Below are positions 21,026 through 36,331 of a stretch of 64,000 nt of DNA, piece after piece; position 1 is the stretch's first letter, and each line of letters starts with the position of its first letter. A program made the translations under genes and the position numbers. This DNA comes from Craterostigma plantagineum (Eukaryota > Streptophyta > Magnoliopsida > Lamiales > Linderniaceae), in the NCBI GenBank assembly GCA_027422505.1, contig JAPQWV010000005.1, positions 9,429,501 to 9,493,500 on the forward strand. Direction: 5' to 3'. Under the pieces are notes generated by a model. It was given only the letters and a program-made list of their open reading frames with translations. It searched no databases and was not told where the DNA came from.

Positions 21026-23813
21026 TGTAATACCCGTAAAATTTAATACGGGATTATTTCAATAATATTCGGAATGTGTGAAGTCGATTTCGAACGTACA
21101 CCGATTTCTTTCCGTGTCGAGCCAAGAATTTAGAATTGGACCCGAGGAATTTAAAAGGGGCCGAAATAATTATGGGCCAAATGGAGAATAATGGCCCAAG
21201 TATGGGAGAGATAGATTAGATGTTAGGAATTTTGGCCCAATAATATAAAATAATAATAATAATAAAATTATTATGGCTGAAATTAAGTAAGGGAAAAATA
21301 AATAAAATAATTTCAATTCACCTCCATGTGAGTGTGGTAAATAAAACAAGATCCTTTATTTAATAAATGTACCTCCATCCATCTTCATGTGAGCATGGAG
21401 ACAAGATCTATCCAAGCCACCTCCATGCATCTCTATAATGGTAAGAGGACAAAAACAACCAACAATTTAAAGGAAATAGAGAAGAAAGAGGAGAGAACAT
21501 GGGAGAGATGGGAGGGGGGAAAAGAAAGAAAAGAAAGGACAAAATAACCTAACTAATATACCACTTAATACACCTAATCAACTATTACTACATGAAGACA
21601 AATAAGAATAAATAAGCTAAAAAGAATAGAAAGAGAGGGGAGGAGAGGTCACGAGAGTGAGAGAGAGAAGGAAGAAAGGAGAGAAAGAAAAAGAAAGAAA
21701 AAGGGAGAAAAAAGAGAAGGAGAAAAGAGAGGAGGAGAAAAACGTTCGGGAGCTCGGGATCGAAACTCTAGGGTTGGAATCACACGCCGGAATTAAGGTA
21801 GGTGAAGATCACCTACACACGTAAACAAGTTTTGAATCCGTGAATTTTTCGTGATTGCATGATCTCTTTCGAATTTATACGTATTTATGTGATAAACGTG
21901 AATTTCTTGTATGATTTTCGCGATGATGCTTACATGCTAAAATTCGGCCAGCTTAATACCTTAATCTTTATGAAGTTTAGGTCCATGAAACATAAGAATA
22001 GAGTTAGAGGACTTGTGATTAAGAGGATTGAACAAAACTTGGGGAGGATTAGGGTTTTCTAGGGTTTTCTTTATCCATTTCGGCCAAGAGGTTCAAAAAT
22101 TCATATTTCACAATCCAGATCTCGGATTAATAATCCCTTTGGACAGAATCAAGACTTGCACGTTCTTTATCAATGGTTAAAATTTCAGGTCCATCGGACA
22201 TCGTTTACCCCGTGGTCGTTGAGAAATACTAAACTGTCGCAAAACAGCCGTATAAAATTGTTTTTCAAAAATTCGGGGACTAGATTGAAAATTTTTACAA
22301 ATCTGGGGACTGAGATTGTAAATTCGAACAGGTGAGATTTTCAAAGAAATATAAAGCTTTCGGGGCAGATCTGAAATTTAGGAAAATTTTAAGGATCTAA
22401 ACTGAAATTTGGGCATTTTTGTAATTTCTGAAAATTTTTGGGACATACACTGAAATTTTAAAAATCCGGGCAGATTTGTAATTTCTGAAAGTTTTCGGGA
22501 TTTAAATTGAAATTTTAAAAATCCGGGCAGATTTGTAATTTCTGAAGATTTTCGGGACTTAAACTGAAGTTTTAAAAATCCAGGCAGATTTGCAAATTTG
22601 AGAAAATTTTAGGGTTTTAATTGTAATTTAAAATTTGGTGCAGATTTGTAAATTTGAGAAAGTTTTCGGGTCTTAAATAAATTTTGAGGAGAATCTTCGG
22701 GTTTTATTATAATTATAAAAATAAATTTCGGATCTTAAGTTAAAACTTCAATTTCGGGTCCTAACAAGTAAATTATGAGATTTTGAGATCTTAAATGAAA
22801 AATATTTTTAATTAGGAACTTAAGTGACATTTTGAAAGATGGGCGTTATAGTTTTAGAATATATTTTAAATTAGGGATCAATTGTGAAATTAGGGTCATA
22901 AAAGTGAAAAGGATTAAATCTTAGAACTTTTAGTGTAAATTCGGGGGAGAGTTGTGTGGTTAAGGTTTTCGGGCCGATCAAATCGGAACGCGGGCTTCGG
23001 GCCCGAATTATTTGATGTATGATATTTTTGGAGATCGGGTCGAGCTAATACCTCGGGCCGATATGTAATATGGAAATATCGGGAGAATTTATTGCATTTT
23101 TATATGTTGCATCTTACTTGCATGATATTTGCATATGTGTTATGAGGGGAGAGAATCGTGCGTAGTCACGGTGACATTGTATAGTGTTGATGAGTGGGGT
23201 AGTTTATGACCGAGTGATGGTTGTCGAATGGTATGAGTTGAGGTTAGGATTAAGGCGCACTATATGATTGAGATGTGGGGAGTGGGCCTCTCGAGCTACT
23301 GACCCTTGTGGGGAGTGGGGCCTCCCGAGCTACGGACCCCTGCGCGCACGTGTTGCCTTTAGTTCCTAAGCCTCGGGCCCTGATTGTGATGAGATGAGTT
23401 AAGTTGATGATGAGATATTATAAAAGAGTCGAGCGTGCATTTTGTGAGATGTGTCGAGTTTGGGATGTGAGAGCATTTGCATTCATGCATATTTTCATCT
23501 ACTGGGCAAAAGCTCAGGGTTTATGTGTGTAGGTAAGACGGCTGATGGCGGTGACTCCACGGACTTTTGAGAGCGGCGCAGTACATGGGACGCGACCTGT
23601 GGAATGAGTTTATGTTTCGTGTTTTTAAATTTGGGCTTGGACTTATTGGGCTTCGGCCAAATGAATCAAAATGTGTTTGGGTTTGAACTTATGGATTTAG
23701 ACATCGAACGTATTTGTATTATTATGTTTTAAAAGTTTTAATTCAATGGGCTTTCCGCTGCTTACGCTGCGAAAATCTGCCAAAATACGTATCTAGGAAG
23801 TCGGGTCGTTACA
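21026..23813 (+). repeat. Tekay-type 5' LTR
   Basis: 2,788 bp, starts TGTAATACCCGTAAAATTTA and ends TCGGGTCGTTACA. Compared with the 3' LTR it lacks about 18 bp near 21,786 (after CACACG) and about 34 bp near 22,376; substitutions are sparse. Confidence 0.92.
22290..22690 (+). repeat. Degenerate ~57-bp tandem repeats in the Tekay-type LTR
   Basis: About five units share a phrase like CCGGGCAGATTTGTAATTTC followed by TTTTCGGGA and AAATTTTAAAAAT. The same array is in the other LTR at about 29,950-30,360. Such arrays lie in the transcribed or promoter part of long LTRs; their role here is unknown. Confidence 0.7.
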
Positions 23814-23815
23814 GG

Positions 23816-23828
23816 TGGTATCAGAGCG
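23816..23828 (+). other. Tekay-type primer-binding site
   Basis: TGGTATCAGAGCG two bases after the LTR end, matching initiator tRNA-Met. Confidence 0.88.
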
Positions 23829-23991
23829 CTAGGCTTTAGGTTCTGTAGACCGTCCATGTACTGCCGCTCAAAAGCCGGGAGGATCAGCCTACGTCTGTAA
23901 GTTTTATACTATTACGTGAATACATGTAAATGCTTATGTGTTTTTTTTTGTGTGCTTTTCTATGTTATGTGAACTTGTAGACTCTTAGAAA

Positions 23992-25668
23992 ATGAGGACA
24001 CGATCGGGAAATGGGAATGATGGCGAGCCCAGTCGTCGGGATGTATCTGAATCCCCGACTCGTGAGAACAACACACGTGAGAACGATACCATCCGCTGTT
24101 TGACTGAGCTGATCCAGCAACAGGCTGCTCAAATCCACGATCTAATCAATTTCCGGAGCTCATCTGAGCACCGATCCTCTCCACATCCTGACCGTGTGGA
24201 AATCATCGGGGAAAGGTTTCGTAAACTGAATCTCCCGACTTTCGAGCAAGCTACCGATCCTTCGATGGCAGAAGACTGGATCCGAACAATTGAAGATATG
24301 TTCGTATACGGTCGGGTGCCAGGGAACGAACAAGTTCTCTGTGCCGTTTCGATGTTACGAGGAAGTGCGCGATTTTGGTGGGATACCATCAAAATCCTTA
24401 ACGATCCCGCTACGATGCCATGGGATAGATTCAAAGAACTGTTCTTCGAAAAATACTTCTCAGCCCACGAGCAAGCACAACGAATGAACGAATTCATCAA
24501 CCTCCGACAAGGAAGGATGACGGTGCCGGAATACGTTCGTAAATTCGAAGGGCTATCTCGCTTCGCTCCACACATGGTAGCTACTGATGCAGTAAAGGTG
24601 GCTCGTTTCATGGTGGGCCTCAGACCCGAGATTTACCGTGACGTAAGCATGTCGGGTATCCCGGGTGTGCACTTCACACAAGTGGCCGAACGAGCCATCA
24701 TCGCGGAGCAAGCAGAGGCTCAGATCGTGGCGGCGCAAGAAGCAAGGAAGAGAACGGAGAGTCAGCAGGGAGGTGGAGGTGACCGAAAGAGACCATTCTT
24801 CGGGAAAGGCCCTAACCAAGGAGGTCGCTCGGGGCCATCTAACTGGCGACCGAGGCCGAACCAGGGACCACCCAGCGTTCCGAACCGATCTTCATACAAC
24901 TCACCACCGTGTCAACAATGTGGGCGTAATCACGTCGGTGTCTGCTTTGGAGTTGGATACAACCCCAACGTCGTCTGCTATCTCTGCGGGAAACAGGGAC
25001 ATTACGCACGAGCCTGCGACCATCCCAGGAACCCGACTCAGACGCTTGCACGACCGCCACCGATTCCGACTCGAGCATTTGCAATGACCAATGAAAGGGC
25101 GGAGGCGCTACCACCACCAGCTCCAGCTCGAGTGTTTGCATTGACTAATGAAGAGGCGGAGGCGCGACCACCACCGATTCCAGCACGGGTGTTCGCATTT
25201 ACCAATGAAGAGGCAGAGGCAAATCCTACAGTGGTGACCGGTACGTTACAAATTTACGACGTGCCTACTTCCGTGTTGTTTGATTCTGGAGCCACGCACT
25301 CGTTTGTGTCAGCCAAATATGTGACCAAGGTAGGCATCTCTCCTACCTTATCTGATTACAACTATGTAGTAACCCTACCACACGGGGATCCAACTCGAAC
25401 TAATCTAGTGTTGGAGAAATGTCCCGTGACGATCGAAGGAAGGAGTTTGAGCGTAGATCTAATTGTGATCCCGATGAACGACTACGACGTTATCTTCGGA
25501 ATGGATTGGCTCTCGAAATACGGGGCCATAATCGATTGCCGGAAGAAGATGGTGGCCTTCCAAATTCCTGAAGATGAAATGTTCACGTTTGTGGGAGCGA
25601 AGGAGAAGAGCAAAATCCATCAAATTTCTGCCTTAAAAGCCCAACGACTTCTGAATTTGGGGATGTGA
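23992..25668 (+). CDS. Gypsy gag and protease (558 codons)
   Basis: The ORF starts [17 protein letters not shown]. It has a retrotransposon gag domain ([20 protein letters not shown], about residues 140-160), a CCHC zinc knuckle ([14 protein letters not shown], about 331-344) and an aspartic protease with [12 protein letters not shown] (about 424-435). Gag builds the virus-like particle and the protease processes the polyprotein. Three near-identical proline-rich units (RVFA-TNEEAEA) lie between knuckle and protease. In this family gag-pol is normally one ORF. Here the frame is lost near 25,640-25,665 (the next frame reads GCESFLLF), which fits a 1-bp indel, so pol is not translated in frame. 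Confidence 0.9.
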   Translation: MRTRSGNGNDGEPSRRDVSESPTRENNTRENDTIRCLTELIQQQAAQIHDLINFRSSSEHRSSPHPDRVEIIGERFRKLNLPTFEQATDPSMAEDWIRTIEDMFVYGRVPGNEQVLCAVSMLRGSARFWWDTIKILNDPATMPWDRFKELFFEKYFSAHEQAQRMNEFINLRQGRMTVPEYVRKFEGLSRFAPHMVATDAVKVARFMVGLRPEIYRDVSMSGIPGVHFTQVAERAIIAEQAEAQIVAAQEARKRTESQQGGGGDRKRPFFGKGPNQGGRSGPSNWRPRPNQGPPSVPNRSSYNSPPCQQCGRNHVGVCFGVGYNPNVVCYLCGKQGHYARACDHPRNPTQTLARPPPIPTRAFAMTNERAEALPPPAPARVFALTNEEAEARPPPIPARVFAFTNEEAEANPTVVTGTLQIYDVPTSVLFDSGATHSFVSAKYVTKVGISPTLSDYNYVVTLPHGDPTRTNLVLEKCPVTIEGRSLSVDLIVIPMNDYDVIFGMDWLSKYGAIIDCRKKMVAFQIPEDEMFTFVGAKEKSKIHQISALKAQRLLNLGM

Positions 25669-28582
25669 GTCTTTTCTCCTATTTGCAATAAAGACCGACG
25701 AATCGCCTCAACCGAAATTAAAAGACGAACCCGTTGCAAATGAATTTCCCGACGTATTTCCCGACGATCTCCCGGGACTACCTCCTAATCGAGAACTCCA
25801 ATTCGCGATCGAACTAACTCCAGGAGCAGCACCGTTCTCTAAGACTCCGTACCGTTTAGCACCAAGCGAACTACGAGAGTTAAAAGAGCAACTTGTTGAG
25901 CTATTGCAGAAAGGATTTATTCAGCCCAGTTTCTCGCCTTGGGGAGCACCGGTCTTGTTCGTTCGTAAGAAGGACGGGTCGATGAGACTTTGTATCGACT
26001 ACCGAGAGCTGAATAAACTGACGATCAAAAACAAATACCCGCTGCCCAGAATTGACGATCTGTTCGATCAGCTACAAGGAGCATCTATATTTTCCAAAAT
26101 TGATTTAAGATCGGGGTACCATCAGCTGAAGGTTCGGGAAGCCGACGTTCCAAAAACGGCGTTCAATACGAGGTATGGCCACTACGAATTTTTGGTTATG
26201 CCTTTCGGGTTGACGAACGCTCCAGCGGTATTTATGGACCTAATGCACCGGGTCTTCAAAGATTTCCTCGACCACTTCGTAATCATCTTTATAGATGATA
26301 TCCTCGTTTATTCTAAAACGAAGGAGGAACACGACGCTCATTTACGAACGGTTCTCGGAATTCTTCGGGAAAAGCAACTCTATGCCAAATTCAAGAAATG
26401 TGAATTTTGGCTCACGCAAGTGGCCTTTCTGGGACACATTGTCTCAGGAAACGGGATTTCTGTGGACCCCAGCAAGATCGAAGCCGTAAGCGATTGGCCA
26501 CGACCAACCACTCCCACGGAGGTCAGGAGTTTTCTCGGGCTTGCTGGATACTACCGAAAGTTCATTAAGGACTTTTCCAGCATTGCCTCGACACTCACGA
26601 ACCTGACGAAGAAGAATGTCCCATTCAAGTGGACGGAAGCATGCGAGCAAAGCTTCCAGGAGTTGAAAAAACGATTGACAACGGCTCCAGTTCTTACGAT
26701 TCCCTCCGGTACCGAAGGCTTCTCGGTGTACAGTGATGCCTCAAAGATTGGCTTGGGGTGCGTGCTGATGCAGAACGGGAAGGTAATTGCGTATGCCTCC
26801 CGACAGTTGAAACCTTATGAGAAGAATTACCCCACGCACGATCTCGAACTCGCAGCAGTTGTGTTCGCCCTAAAAATCTGGCGTCATTATCTCTACGGGG
26901 AACGTTGCGAGATCTACACCGACCATAAGAGCCTGAAATACTTCTTTACCCAGAAGGAGTTGAATATGAGGCAACGACGTTGGTTGGAGCTCGTTAAAGA
27001 CTACGATTGCGTGATCAACTATCACCCCGGCAAAGCAAACGTAGTCGCCGACGCATTGAGTCGAAAGGCGGTGAACACGGATCTCCACAACCTCGAAGTA
27101 GAAGTAATAAATTTTGGCGAGATCGAGGCTAGAATGGCGGCGTTAACTCTTCACCCTACGTTGCCGGAGCAGATCAAGAAAGCTCAGGAGCAAGACGAGC
27201 TGTATCTGAAATTGACAAGCGAGAAAACAATCACGACTTCATCAGAATTCAAATTACAAGGAGACGGGAATTTATTCTATAACAATCGTCTGTACGTGCT
27301 CGATAACGCAGAACTCCGGAAAACCATAATGACGGAGGCGCACGCCACTACATACTCGGTACACCCCGGAGCTACGAAGATGTATCGAGATTTACGTGAG
27401 AGGTACTGGTGGCCGGGAATGAAGGGAGACATTGCGACGTTCGTAAGCCAGTGTCTCACTTGCCAACAAGTCAAGGCAGAACATCGGAGGCCGGCTGGGA
27501 TGCTGCAATCCTTGTCTATTCCCGAGTGGAAATGGGATCATATTACCATGGACTTTGTCGTCGGCTTGCCGAAAACTGCGAAAGGCCACGACGCCATTTG
27601 GGTAATTGTAGATCGATTAACTAAGTCCGCCCATTTTCTACCTATTTGTTCAACTTTCTCTTTGGAGCAACATGCTAAATTGTATATTCAAGAAATAGTT
27701 CGACTTCACGGGATTCCTTCGTCCATCGTCTCGGATCGAGATTCGAAATTTCTGTCCAAGTTCTGGATGAGCTTACAGAAATCAATGGGGACGAAGCTTT
27801 CGTTCAGCACCGCTTATCATCCCCAAACTGAACGAACTATTCAGACCCTCGAAGATATGCTCCGAGCTTGTGTCTTAGACTTCAAAGGGAACTGGAGCAA
27901 ATTTCTTCCTCTGATCGAATTCTCGTATAACAACAGTTATCATTCTTCAATCGGGATGGCACCGTACGAAGCTTTATACGGGCGCAAATGCCGATCCCCA
28001 ATACACTGGGACGAGATCGGTGAGCGAGCACTCTTAGATCCCGATATGATACGAGAAATGACGGAGGCGGTCACCAAAATCTGAGAAAGAATGCAGACAG
28101 CCCAAAGTCGTCAGAAGAGCTATGCTGATCAACGACGAAGGCCACTAGAGTTCTCGGAAGGCGATCGGGTGTTCTTGAAGATATCTCCTATGAGAGGCGT
28201 GAAAAGATTCGGAAAGAAGGGCAAGCTCAGTCCGAGGTACATGGGTCCTTTCCAAATATTTAAGAGAGTCGGGGAAGTTGCATATCAACTGGAGTTACCA
28301 GCCTCGTTAGCCCAAGTCCACGACGTATTTCACGTATCAACCTTGCGTAAATACGTTACGAACCCGAATCATGTACTAAGAAGCGAATCACTTCACCAGC
28401 AACTCAAGCCGGACCTGAGCTACGAAGAGGAGCCAGTTGAAATCTTAGTGCGCGAAGTGAAGCGACGTCGGAATAAAAATATTCCGTTAGTCAAAGTACT
28501 GTGGCGAAGCCAAACGGTTGAAGAAGCCACGTGGGAGCGAGAAGATGATATAAAGAATCGTTATCCCGAATTATTTCTTTAG
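25661..28582 (+). pseudogene. Gypsy pol: RT, RNase H, integrase, chromodomain-like tail
   Basis: The frame runs from GCESFLLF through [15 protein letters not shown] into RT ([20 protein letters not shown]; catalytic [10 protein letters not shown] at about 26289), RNase H ([22 protein letters not shown]), the integrase HHCC zinc site (H-...[11 protein letters not shown]), the catalytic core ([19 protein letters not shown]) and a C-terminal chromodomain-type end (VKVLWRSQTVEEATWERE). Two defects: a TGA at 28082-28084, where an arginine CGA would be expected (IRERMQTAQ), as from CpG deamination, and HPQTERTIQ, where the usual family sequence has about four more residues before the catalytic glutamate, a likely 12-bp loss. 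Apart from the upstream frameshift it is nearly intact. Confidence 0.88.
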
Positions 28583-28607
28583 ATGTGATTTCGGGGACGA
28601 AATTCTT

Positions 28608-28622
28608 GTAAGGGGGGGAGGA
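28608..28622 (+). other. Tekay-type polypurine tract
   Basis: The run AAGGGGGGGAGGA lies directly before the 3' LTR. Confidence 0.85.
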
Positions 28623-31454
28623 TGTAATACCCGTAAAATTTAATACGGGATTATTTCAATAATATTCGGAATGTGTGAAGTCGATTTCGAACATACACCG
28701 ATTTCTTTCCGTGTCGAGCCAAGAATTTAGAATTGGACCCGAGGAATTTAAAAGGGGCCGAAATAGTTATGGGCCAAATGGAGAATAATGGCCCAAGTAT
28801 GGGAGAGATAGATTAGATGTTAGGAATTTTGGCCCAATAATATAAAATAATAATAATAAAATTATTATGGCTGAAATTAAGTAAGGGAAAAATAAATAAA
28901 ATAATTTCAATTCACCTCCATGTGAGTGTGGTAAATAAAACAAGATCCTTTATTTAATAAATGTACCTCCATCCATCTCCATGTGAGCATGGAGACAAGA
29001 TCTATCCAAGCCACCTCCATGCATCTCTATAATGGTAAGAGGACAAAAACAACCAACAATTTAAAGGAAATAGAGAAGAAAGAGGAGAGAACATGGGAGA
29101 GATGGGAGGGGGAAAAGAAAGAAAAGAAAGGACAAAATAACCTAACTAATATACCACTTAATACACCTAAGCAACTAATACTACATGAAGACAAATAAGA
29201 ATAAATAAGCTAAAAAGAATAGAAAGAGAGGGGAGGAGAGGTCACGAGAGTGAGAGAGAGAAGGAAGAAAGGAGAGAAAGAAAAAGAAAGAAAAAGGGAG
29301 AAAGAAGAGAAGGAGAAAAGAGAGGAGGAGAAAAACCTTCGGGAGCTCGGGATCGAAACTCTAGGGTTGGAATCACACGAAACAACCCGTTACGTCTCCG
29401 GAATTAAGGTAGGTGAAGATCACCTACACACGTAAACAAGTTTTGAATCTGTGAATTTTTCGTGATTGCATGATCTCTTTCGAATTTATACGTGTTTATG
29501 TGATAAACGTGAATTTCTTGTATGATTTTCGCGATGATGCTTACATGCTAAAATTCGGCCAGCTTAATACCTTAATCTTTATGAAGTTTAGGTCCATGAA
29601 ACATAAGAATAGAGTTAGAGGACTTGTGATTAAGAGGATAGAACAAAACTTGGGGAGGATTAGGGTTTTCTAGGGTTTTCTTTATCCATTTCGGCCAAGA
29701 GGTTCAAAAATTCATATTTCACAATCCAGATCTCGGATTAATAATCCCTTTGGACAGAATCAAGACTTGCACGTTCTTTATCAATGATTAAAGTTTCAGG
29801 TCCATCGGACATCGTTTACCCCGTGGTCATTGAGAAATACTAAACTGTCGCAAAACAGCCGTATAAAATTGTTTTTCAAAAATTCGGGGACTAGATTGAA
29901 AATTTTTACAAATCTGGGGACTGAGATTGTAAATTCGAACAGGGGAGATTTTTAAAGAAATATAAAGCTTTCGGGGCAGATCTAAAATTTTTAGAGATTC
30001 GGGGCAGATTTGATATTTCGGAAAATTTTAAGGATCTAAACCGAAATTTGGGCAGTTTTGTAATTTCTGAAAATTTTTGGGACATACACTGAAATTTTAA
30101 AAATCCGGTCAGATTTGTAATTTCTGAAAGTTTTCGGGATTTAAATTGAAATTTTAAAAATCCGGGCAGATTTGTAATTTCTGAAGATTTTCGAGACTTA
30201 AACTGAAGTTTTAAAAATCCAGGCAGATTTGCAAATTTGAGAAAATTATAGGGTTTTAATTGTAATTTAAAATTTGGGGCAGATTTGTAAATTTGAGAAA
30301 GTTTTCGGGTCTTAAATAAATTTTGAGGAGAATCTTCGGGTTTTATTATAATTATAAAAATAAATTTTCGGACCTTAAGTTAAAACTTCAATTTCGGGTC
30401 CTAACAAGTAAATTATGAGATTTTGAGATCTTAAATGAAAAATATTTTTAATTAGGAACTTAAGTGATATTTTGAAAGATGGGCGTTATAGTTTTAGAAT
30501 ATATTTTAAATTAGGGATCAATTGTGAAATTAGGGTCATAAAAGTGAAAAGGATTAAATCTTAGAACTTTTAGTGTAAATTCGGGGGAGAGTTGTGTGGT
30601 TAAGGTTTTCGGGCCGATCAAATCGAAACGCGGGCTTCGGGCCCGAATTATTTGATGTATGATAGTTTTTGGAGATCGGGTTGAGCTAATACCTCGGGCC
30701 GATATGTAATATGGAAATATCGGGAGAATTTATTGCATTTTTATATGTTGCATCTTACTTGCATGATATTTGCATATGTGTTATGAGGGGAGAGAATCGT
30801 GCGTAGTCACGGTGACATTGTATAGTGTTGATGAGTGGGGTAGTTTATGACCGAGTGATGGTTTTCGAATGGTATGAGTTGAGGTTAGGACTAAGGCGCA
30901 CTATATGATTGAGATGTGGGGAGTGGGCCTCCCGAGCTACTGACCCTTGTGGGGAGTGGGGCCTCCCGAGCTACGGACCCCTGCGCGCACGTGTTGCCTT
31001 TAGTTCCTAAGCCTCGGGCCCTGATTGTGATGAGATGAGTTGAGTTGATGATGAGATATTATAAAAGAGTCGAGCGTGCATTTTGTGAGATGTGTCGAGT
31101 TTGGGATGTGAGAGCATTTGCATTCATGCATATTTTCATCTACTGGGCAAAAGCTCAGGGTTTACGTGTGTAGGTAAGACGGCTGATGGCGGTGACTCCA
31201 CGGACTTTTGATGGCGGCGCAGTACATGGGACGCGACCTGTGGAATGAGTTTATGTTTCGTGTTTTTAAATTTGGGCTTGGACTTATTGGGCTTCGGCCA
31301 AATGAATCAAAATGTATTTGGGTTTGAACTTATGGATTTAGACATCGAACGTATTTGTATTATTATGTTTTAAAAGTTTTAATTAAATGGGCTTTCCGCT
31401 GCTTACGCTGCGAAAATCCGTCAAAATACGTATCTAGGAAGTCGGGTCGTTACA
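28623..31454 (+). repeat. Tekay-type 3' LTR
   Basis: 2,832 bp. It is 44 bp longer than the 5' LTR, mainly through the two indels noted there, minus a few trinucleotide (AAT) units near 28,850. Confidence 0.92.
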
Positions 31455-32624
31455 TTATATGCAGCTACCCCAAGGTTTCTATAGGAGTTCCACTGCTGCA
31501 AGGCCTGGTAATATGGTGTGCAAGCTTCACAAGTCCATCTATGGATTGAAGCAAGCTTCTAGGCAATGGAACAAGAAGTTCACTTCTACCATAAAGCAAT
31601 TTAGCTTTGAACAAACTCAATCTGATCATACCATCTTTATCAAGGGAAAGGGTAACCACCTAGTAGTTCTTCTTGTGTATGTGGATGACATTATTCTTGC
31701 AGGGCCGTGTACCCAAGCACTACAAGCTACGAAGGACTTTCTCAATTCCAGTTTCAAGATGAAGGACTTGGGAGAACTTAAATACTTTCTTGGTGTAGAA
31801 GTAGCTAGAAGTGAGGGAGGCATCTACCTGACACAGAGACAGTATGTTCTGCAGTAATTAGAAGACACGGGGTATCTCAATGTCAAGCCTTTGATAACAC
31901 CAATTAATCCAAGTGAAAAGCTCTCTACAACTGATGGTGAACTGTTGCTTGATCCCCTCAAATACAGGAGGTTAATTGGGAGGCTTCTTTATCTAACTTT
32001 TACTCGTCCTGACATAACTTTGGCTGTTCACATGTTAAGTTAATATGTTGCAGCTCCCCGGACAAAGCATCTTAAGTCTGCTCACCATTTGCTCAGGTAC
32101 TTAAGGGTTCTCCAGGACAAGGTATATTACTCAGTTCAGTTCAATATTTAGAGTTAAGTGCCTTTTCAGATGCTGACTGGGGCTGTGTAGAGATAGCAGA
32201 AAATCAGTGACAGGGTATTGCACCTTCTCGGGAGACTCACTAGTCACATGGAAAGCCTAGAAGCAAGCCACAGTGTCAGGATCATCCACGGAGGCATAAT
32301 ATAGAGCCCTTGCATCTGTGGTTGCTGAGGTCTTGTGGATCAAGAACCTGCTTGGTGAGCTGAACCTGAGCATTTATGTTACCAATGGTATATTGTGACA
32401 ATCAATCAGCCCTGAAGATTGCCTCGAATCCCAAATTCCATGAGAGGTCAAAACATATCGAAATCGACTGCCATTTCGTGAGGCATCAAGTATCAAGTGG
32501 GATGATCAAACTCCTACCAGCTCGGACTGAGCATCAAGTGGCAGATATGTTTACCAAAGCTGTTTCTGGGCCTCAGCTGAAAAGGTTTCTTGTCAAGATG
32601 GGAGTTATAAATCTATATCCCATC

Positions 32625-32635
32625 TTGTCGGGGGG
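32625..32635 (+). other. Copia polypurine tract
   Basis: A G-rich run (CGGGGGG, 32630-32635 at its core) lies immediately before the 3' LTR, where plus-strand DNA synthesis is primed. Confidence 0.65.
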
Positions 32636-33068
32636 TATTGAAACATGAAGCTCGAAATAGATTGGATCATACAAATGAGCAGAAGGATTGTGACAATAAG
32701 CACTGAACAGAGGAGTTCAAATGTTGCTAGCTATATCTGGCGCGTAATCGAAGTTGCTGTTTCACTAATTAAGGGATTAGGAGTATAAGTGAAGTTGCTA
32801 GTTTACTTATTAGGGCGCCATCAGTATAAGTGCATTTTTTAGTTCTTTAGCTCGCTTTTTAGTCGTTTTGTTTGTTAAATAGGCGGGGAGGGTTCATCTT
32901 CCTGTTCATTCGTTTTTCATGTAAATTCTCTGTGGAGTTCTCTGTAAAATTGAATCGATCAATAGAAAGATTCTTGAGTGCCGTGGATGTAGGATTCATC
33001 AAGAAACTGAACCACATTATATCTGTTGTTCTATCAAGAATCAAACAATCTTCTATGCTGTTTTATTA
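32636..33068 (+). repeat. Copia 3' LTR
   Basis: 433 bp, pairs with 14639-15073. Many substitutions separate the two, which points to an older insertion than the elements nested in it. Confidence 0.88.
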
Positions 33069-33073
33069 AATAC

Positions 33074-36201
<3,128 letters not shown>

Positions 36202-36331
36202 CTTCGATTTAACAAAGGCTTATCGATGATCGGAGGAGGAAAACCCTTTCAAATTAATTCCCCTCGTTCACAAGTTCGCTAATTTTTAATCAATCACTGA
36301 AATCAAACAAGCTGCGCATATGTACCTTTCA

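Larger units (their letters stand above)
21021..31459 (+). mobile_element. Chromovirus (Tekay/Del-type Ty3/gypsy), full length, nested in copia RT
   Basis: The TTATA target duplications at 21021-21025 and 31455-31459 flank an element of 10,429 bp (21026-31454) with TG...CA LTRs of about 2.8 kb, a tRNA-Met primer site, gag-protease, RT, RNase H, integrase, a chromodomain-like tail and a polypurine tract. The order RT-RNase H-integrase marks Ty3/gypsy. The LTRs are nearly identical, so insertion was recent. It splits the copia RT between EEVI and YMQLPQGF. Confidence 0.93.
15178..32648 (+). pseudogene. Copia gag-pol, broken by stops and two insertions
   Basis: The coding parts are 15178-17584, 20323-21025 and 31460-32648. 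Gag starts at ATG 15178 (contains LVHEQLNGDNYATWSRAMM) and has in-frame TAG at 15454 and 15631. A CCHC zinc knuckle (CTHCGKKGHTVDTC, about 16024-16065) and the protease motif WLVDSGATRHVC (about 16385) follow, then TGA at 16657. Integrase shows the LWHKRLSYP start and QNSMVERKHQHL but is disrupted around 16,890-17,170. RT begins near 20,702 (NTWSIVPLPDGKKTIGSRWV), continues after the gypsy insertion at YMQLPQGF, and keeps YVDD (about 31677). RNase H ends in [20 protein letters not shown]. Further stops occur at 31855 and in 32040-32230. Across both insertion points the reading frame joins sensibly when the target duplications are removed, which confirms they hit a once-continuous gene. Confidence 0.88.
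14634..33073 (+). mobile_element. Ty1/copia retrotransposon with two nested insertions
   Basis: The direct repeat AATAC at 14634-14638 and 33069-33073 flanks the element (14639-33068). Removing the two younger insertions with their target duplications leaves about 5.26 kb, a normal copia size. Order is 5' LTR, tRNA-Met primer site, gag, protease, integrase, RT, RNase H, polypurine tract, 3' LTR; this is the copia order with integrase before RT. Several stops show that it is dead. Its LTRs are clearly diverged, so it is older than the two elements inside it. Confidence 0.92.

Noticed and set aside
21859..29673. Repeated 67-codon ORF (MISFEFIRIYVINVNFLYDF...) at 21859 and 29470
   Set aside because: It is a chance frame in the two LTRs of the chromovirus.
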